A stretch of DNA of 7,049 nt. It comes from Achromobacter sp. (GTDB lineage Bacteria > Pseudomonadota > Gammaproteobacteria > Burkholderiales > Burkholderiaceae_B). The translations under genes and the position numbers were made by a program. Shown here in pieces: positions 6,841 to 7,049 of this stretch; the first letter of the stretch is position 1, and each line of letters begins with the position of its first letter. The DNA lies in assembly GCA_003454835.1 (NCBI GenBank), contig DMTA01000116.1, positions 1-7,049 of the forward strand, read 5' to 3'. The notes beneath the pieces are model-generated. The model worked only from the letters and a program-made list of their open reading frames with translations, did not search any database and was not told where the DNA came from.

Positions 6841-6936
6841 CCGCGAATGATAAAGTCTTCGGCAGCGCATGGCGTGCAAGCCATGGCAATGACAGGGATT
6901 TGAGGCGTCCGCGCGGCGCCCGGGAAAGACGGCAAC
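6841..6936. promoter_or_regulatory. Short divergent intergenic region
   Basis: These 96 bp lie between the starts of two divergent genes and must carry both promoters unless one lies inside a gene. On the minus strand TATCAT (6847-6852) resembles a -10 box only six bases before the acyltransferase ATG, which would give a leaderless or nearly leaderless transcript; no -35 stands at normal spacing. A six-base inverted repeat (CATGGC at 6868-6873, GCCATG at 6880-6885) could be a minor protein site. Nothing here is strong. Confidence 0.3.
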
Positions 6937-7049
6937 ATGGACAGCAGCAAGACTGCCCCTGGCGGGCGGGAGGAAGACGCGCACTGCATGCGCGCGCAGG
7001 CGCTGGCGGCGCTGGCCGCCACGGCTTGGCCCGACAAGCTGGCGTGCGT
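6937..7049 (+). CDS. Partial CDS, N-terminus only; possibly DUF455 ferritin-like family
   Basis: An open frame starts at the ATG at 6937 and runs off the window after 37 codons. A weak purine-rich word (GGGAAAGA, 6922-6929) precedes it. The visible part reads MRAQALAALAATAWPDKLA from residue 18. This resembles the N-terminal helix of DUF455 ferritin-like proteins, where an R-x-x-A-L-x-A-L segment is followed by a D-P-x-x-K motif. An ATG at codon 18 is an alternative start. Evidence that it is a gene is its open frame, the divergent arrangement and the helix-like composition; the family call rests on very few residues and could be wrong. Confidence 0.5.
   Translation, partial: MDSSKTAPGGREEDAHCMRAQALAALAATAWPDKLAC

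Noticed and set aside
5707..6889. Long arginine- and alanine-rich frames on both strands within the acyltransferase region
   Set aside because: They lack family motifs and overlap the well-supported acyltransferase frame; they reflect high GC content.
6841..6984. A 48-residue N-terminal extension of the acyltransferase gene starting at 6984
   Set aside because: The extension is Arg-, Cys- and His-rich, unlike the family, and would overlap the start of the divergent gene at 6937. The ATG at 6840 gives the usual family N-terminus and length.
1..7049. CRISPR arrays, tRNA or rRNA genes, insertion sequences
   Set aside because: No spaced direct repeats, cloverleaf-type sequences, rRNA sequence or transposase-like frames with terminal repeats were seen.

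Overview
The window is GC-rich (by eye well above 60%), with gene content typical of a betaproteobacterium. Protein sequences and gene order point to the Alcaligenaceae (Achromobacter/Bordetella type). That placement is an inference from family resemblance, not from a search. It is a chromosomal cyanophycin locus. Cyanophycin is the multi-L-arginyl-poly-L-aspartate nitrogen and carbon reserve polymer.

Layout. On the minus strand, 6-2621 is a complete cyanophycin synthetase-family gene with N, ATP-grasp and Mur-ligase-like domains. A 259-bp divergent control region follows (2622-2880), with an extended -10 promoter candidate and a perfect 15-bp palindrome at its expected start site. On the plus strand, 2881-5166 encodes an unusual ABC exporter-type protein with a PH-like region and a four-cysteine zinc ribbon fused ahead of the membrane domain. 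It is followed 21 bp later by a DUF1854 gene (5188-5658), and the two look like one operon. A 48-bp gap with a perfect inverted repeat separates this operon from a convergent minus-strand gene (5707-6840) of the COG3146/PF04339 FemAB/GNAT-like family. After a 96-bp divergent gap, a plus-strand gene starts at 6937 and runs off the window; its 37 visible residues weakly suggest the DUF455 ferritin-like family.

How the genes fit together. The synthetase would build Asp-Arg polymer in the cytoplasm. The ABC protein and the DUF1854 protein belong to families repeatedly found beside cphA in betaproteobacteria, and are named in some annotation pipelines as cyanophycin metabolism-associated, but their biochemical role is unknown to me. 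The shared control region suggests coordinated expression. The acyltransferase-like gene and the partial gene are probably neighbours rather than pathway members.

Most noteworthy: the PH-like plus zinc-ribbon plus ABC architecture and its DUF1854 partner; the synthetase's departures from usual CphA1 signatures, which suggest a specialised paralogue; and the palindrome at the divergent promoter. No RNA genes, CRISPR arrays or insertion sequences were seen.
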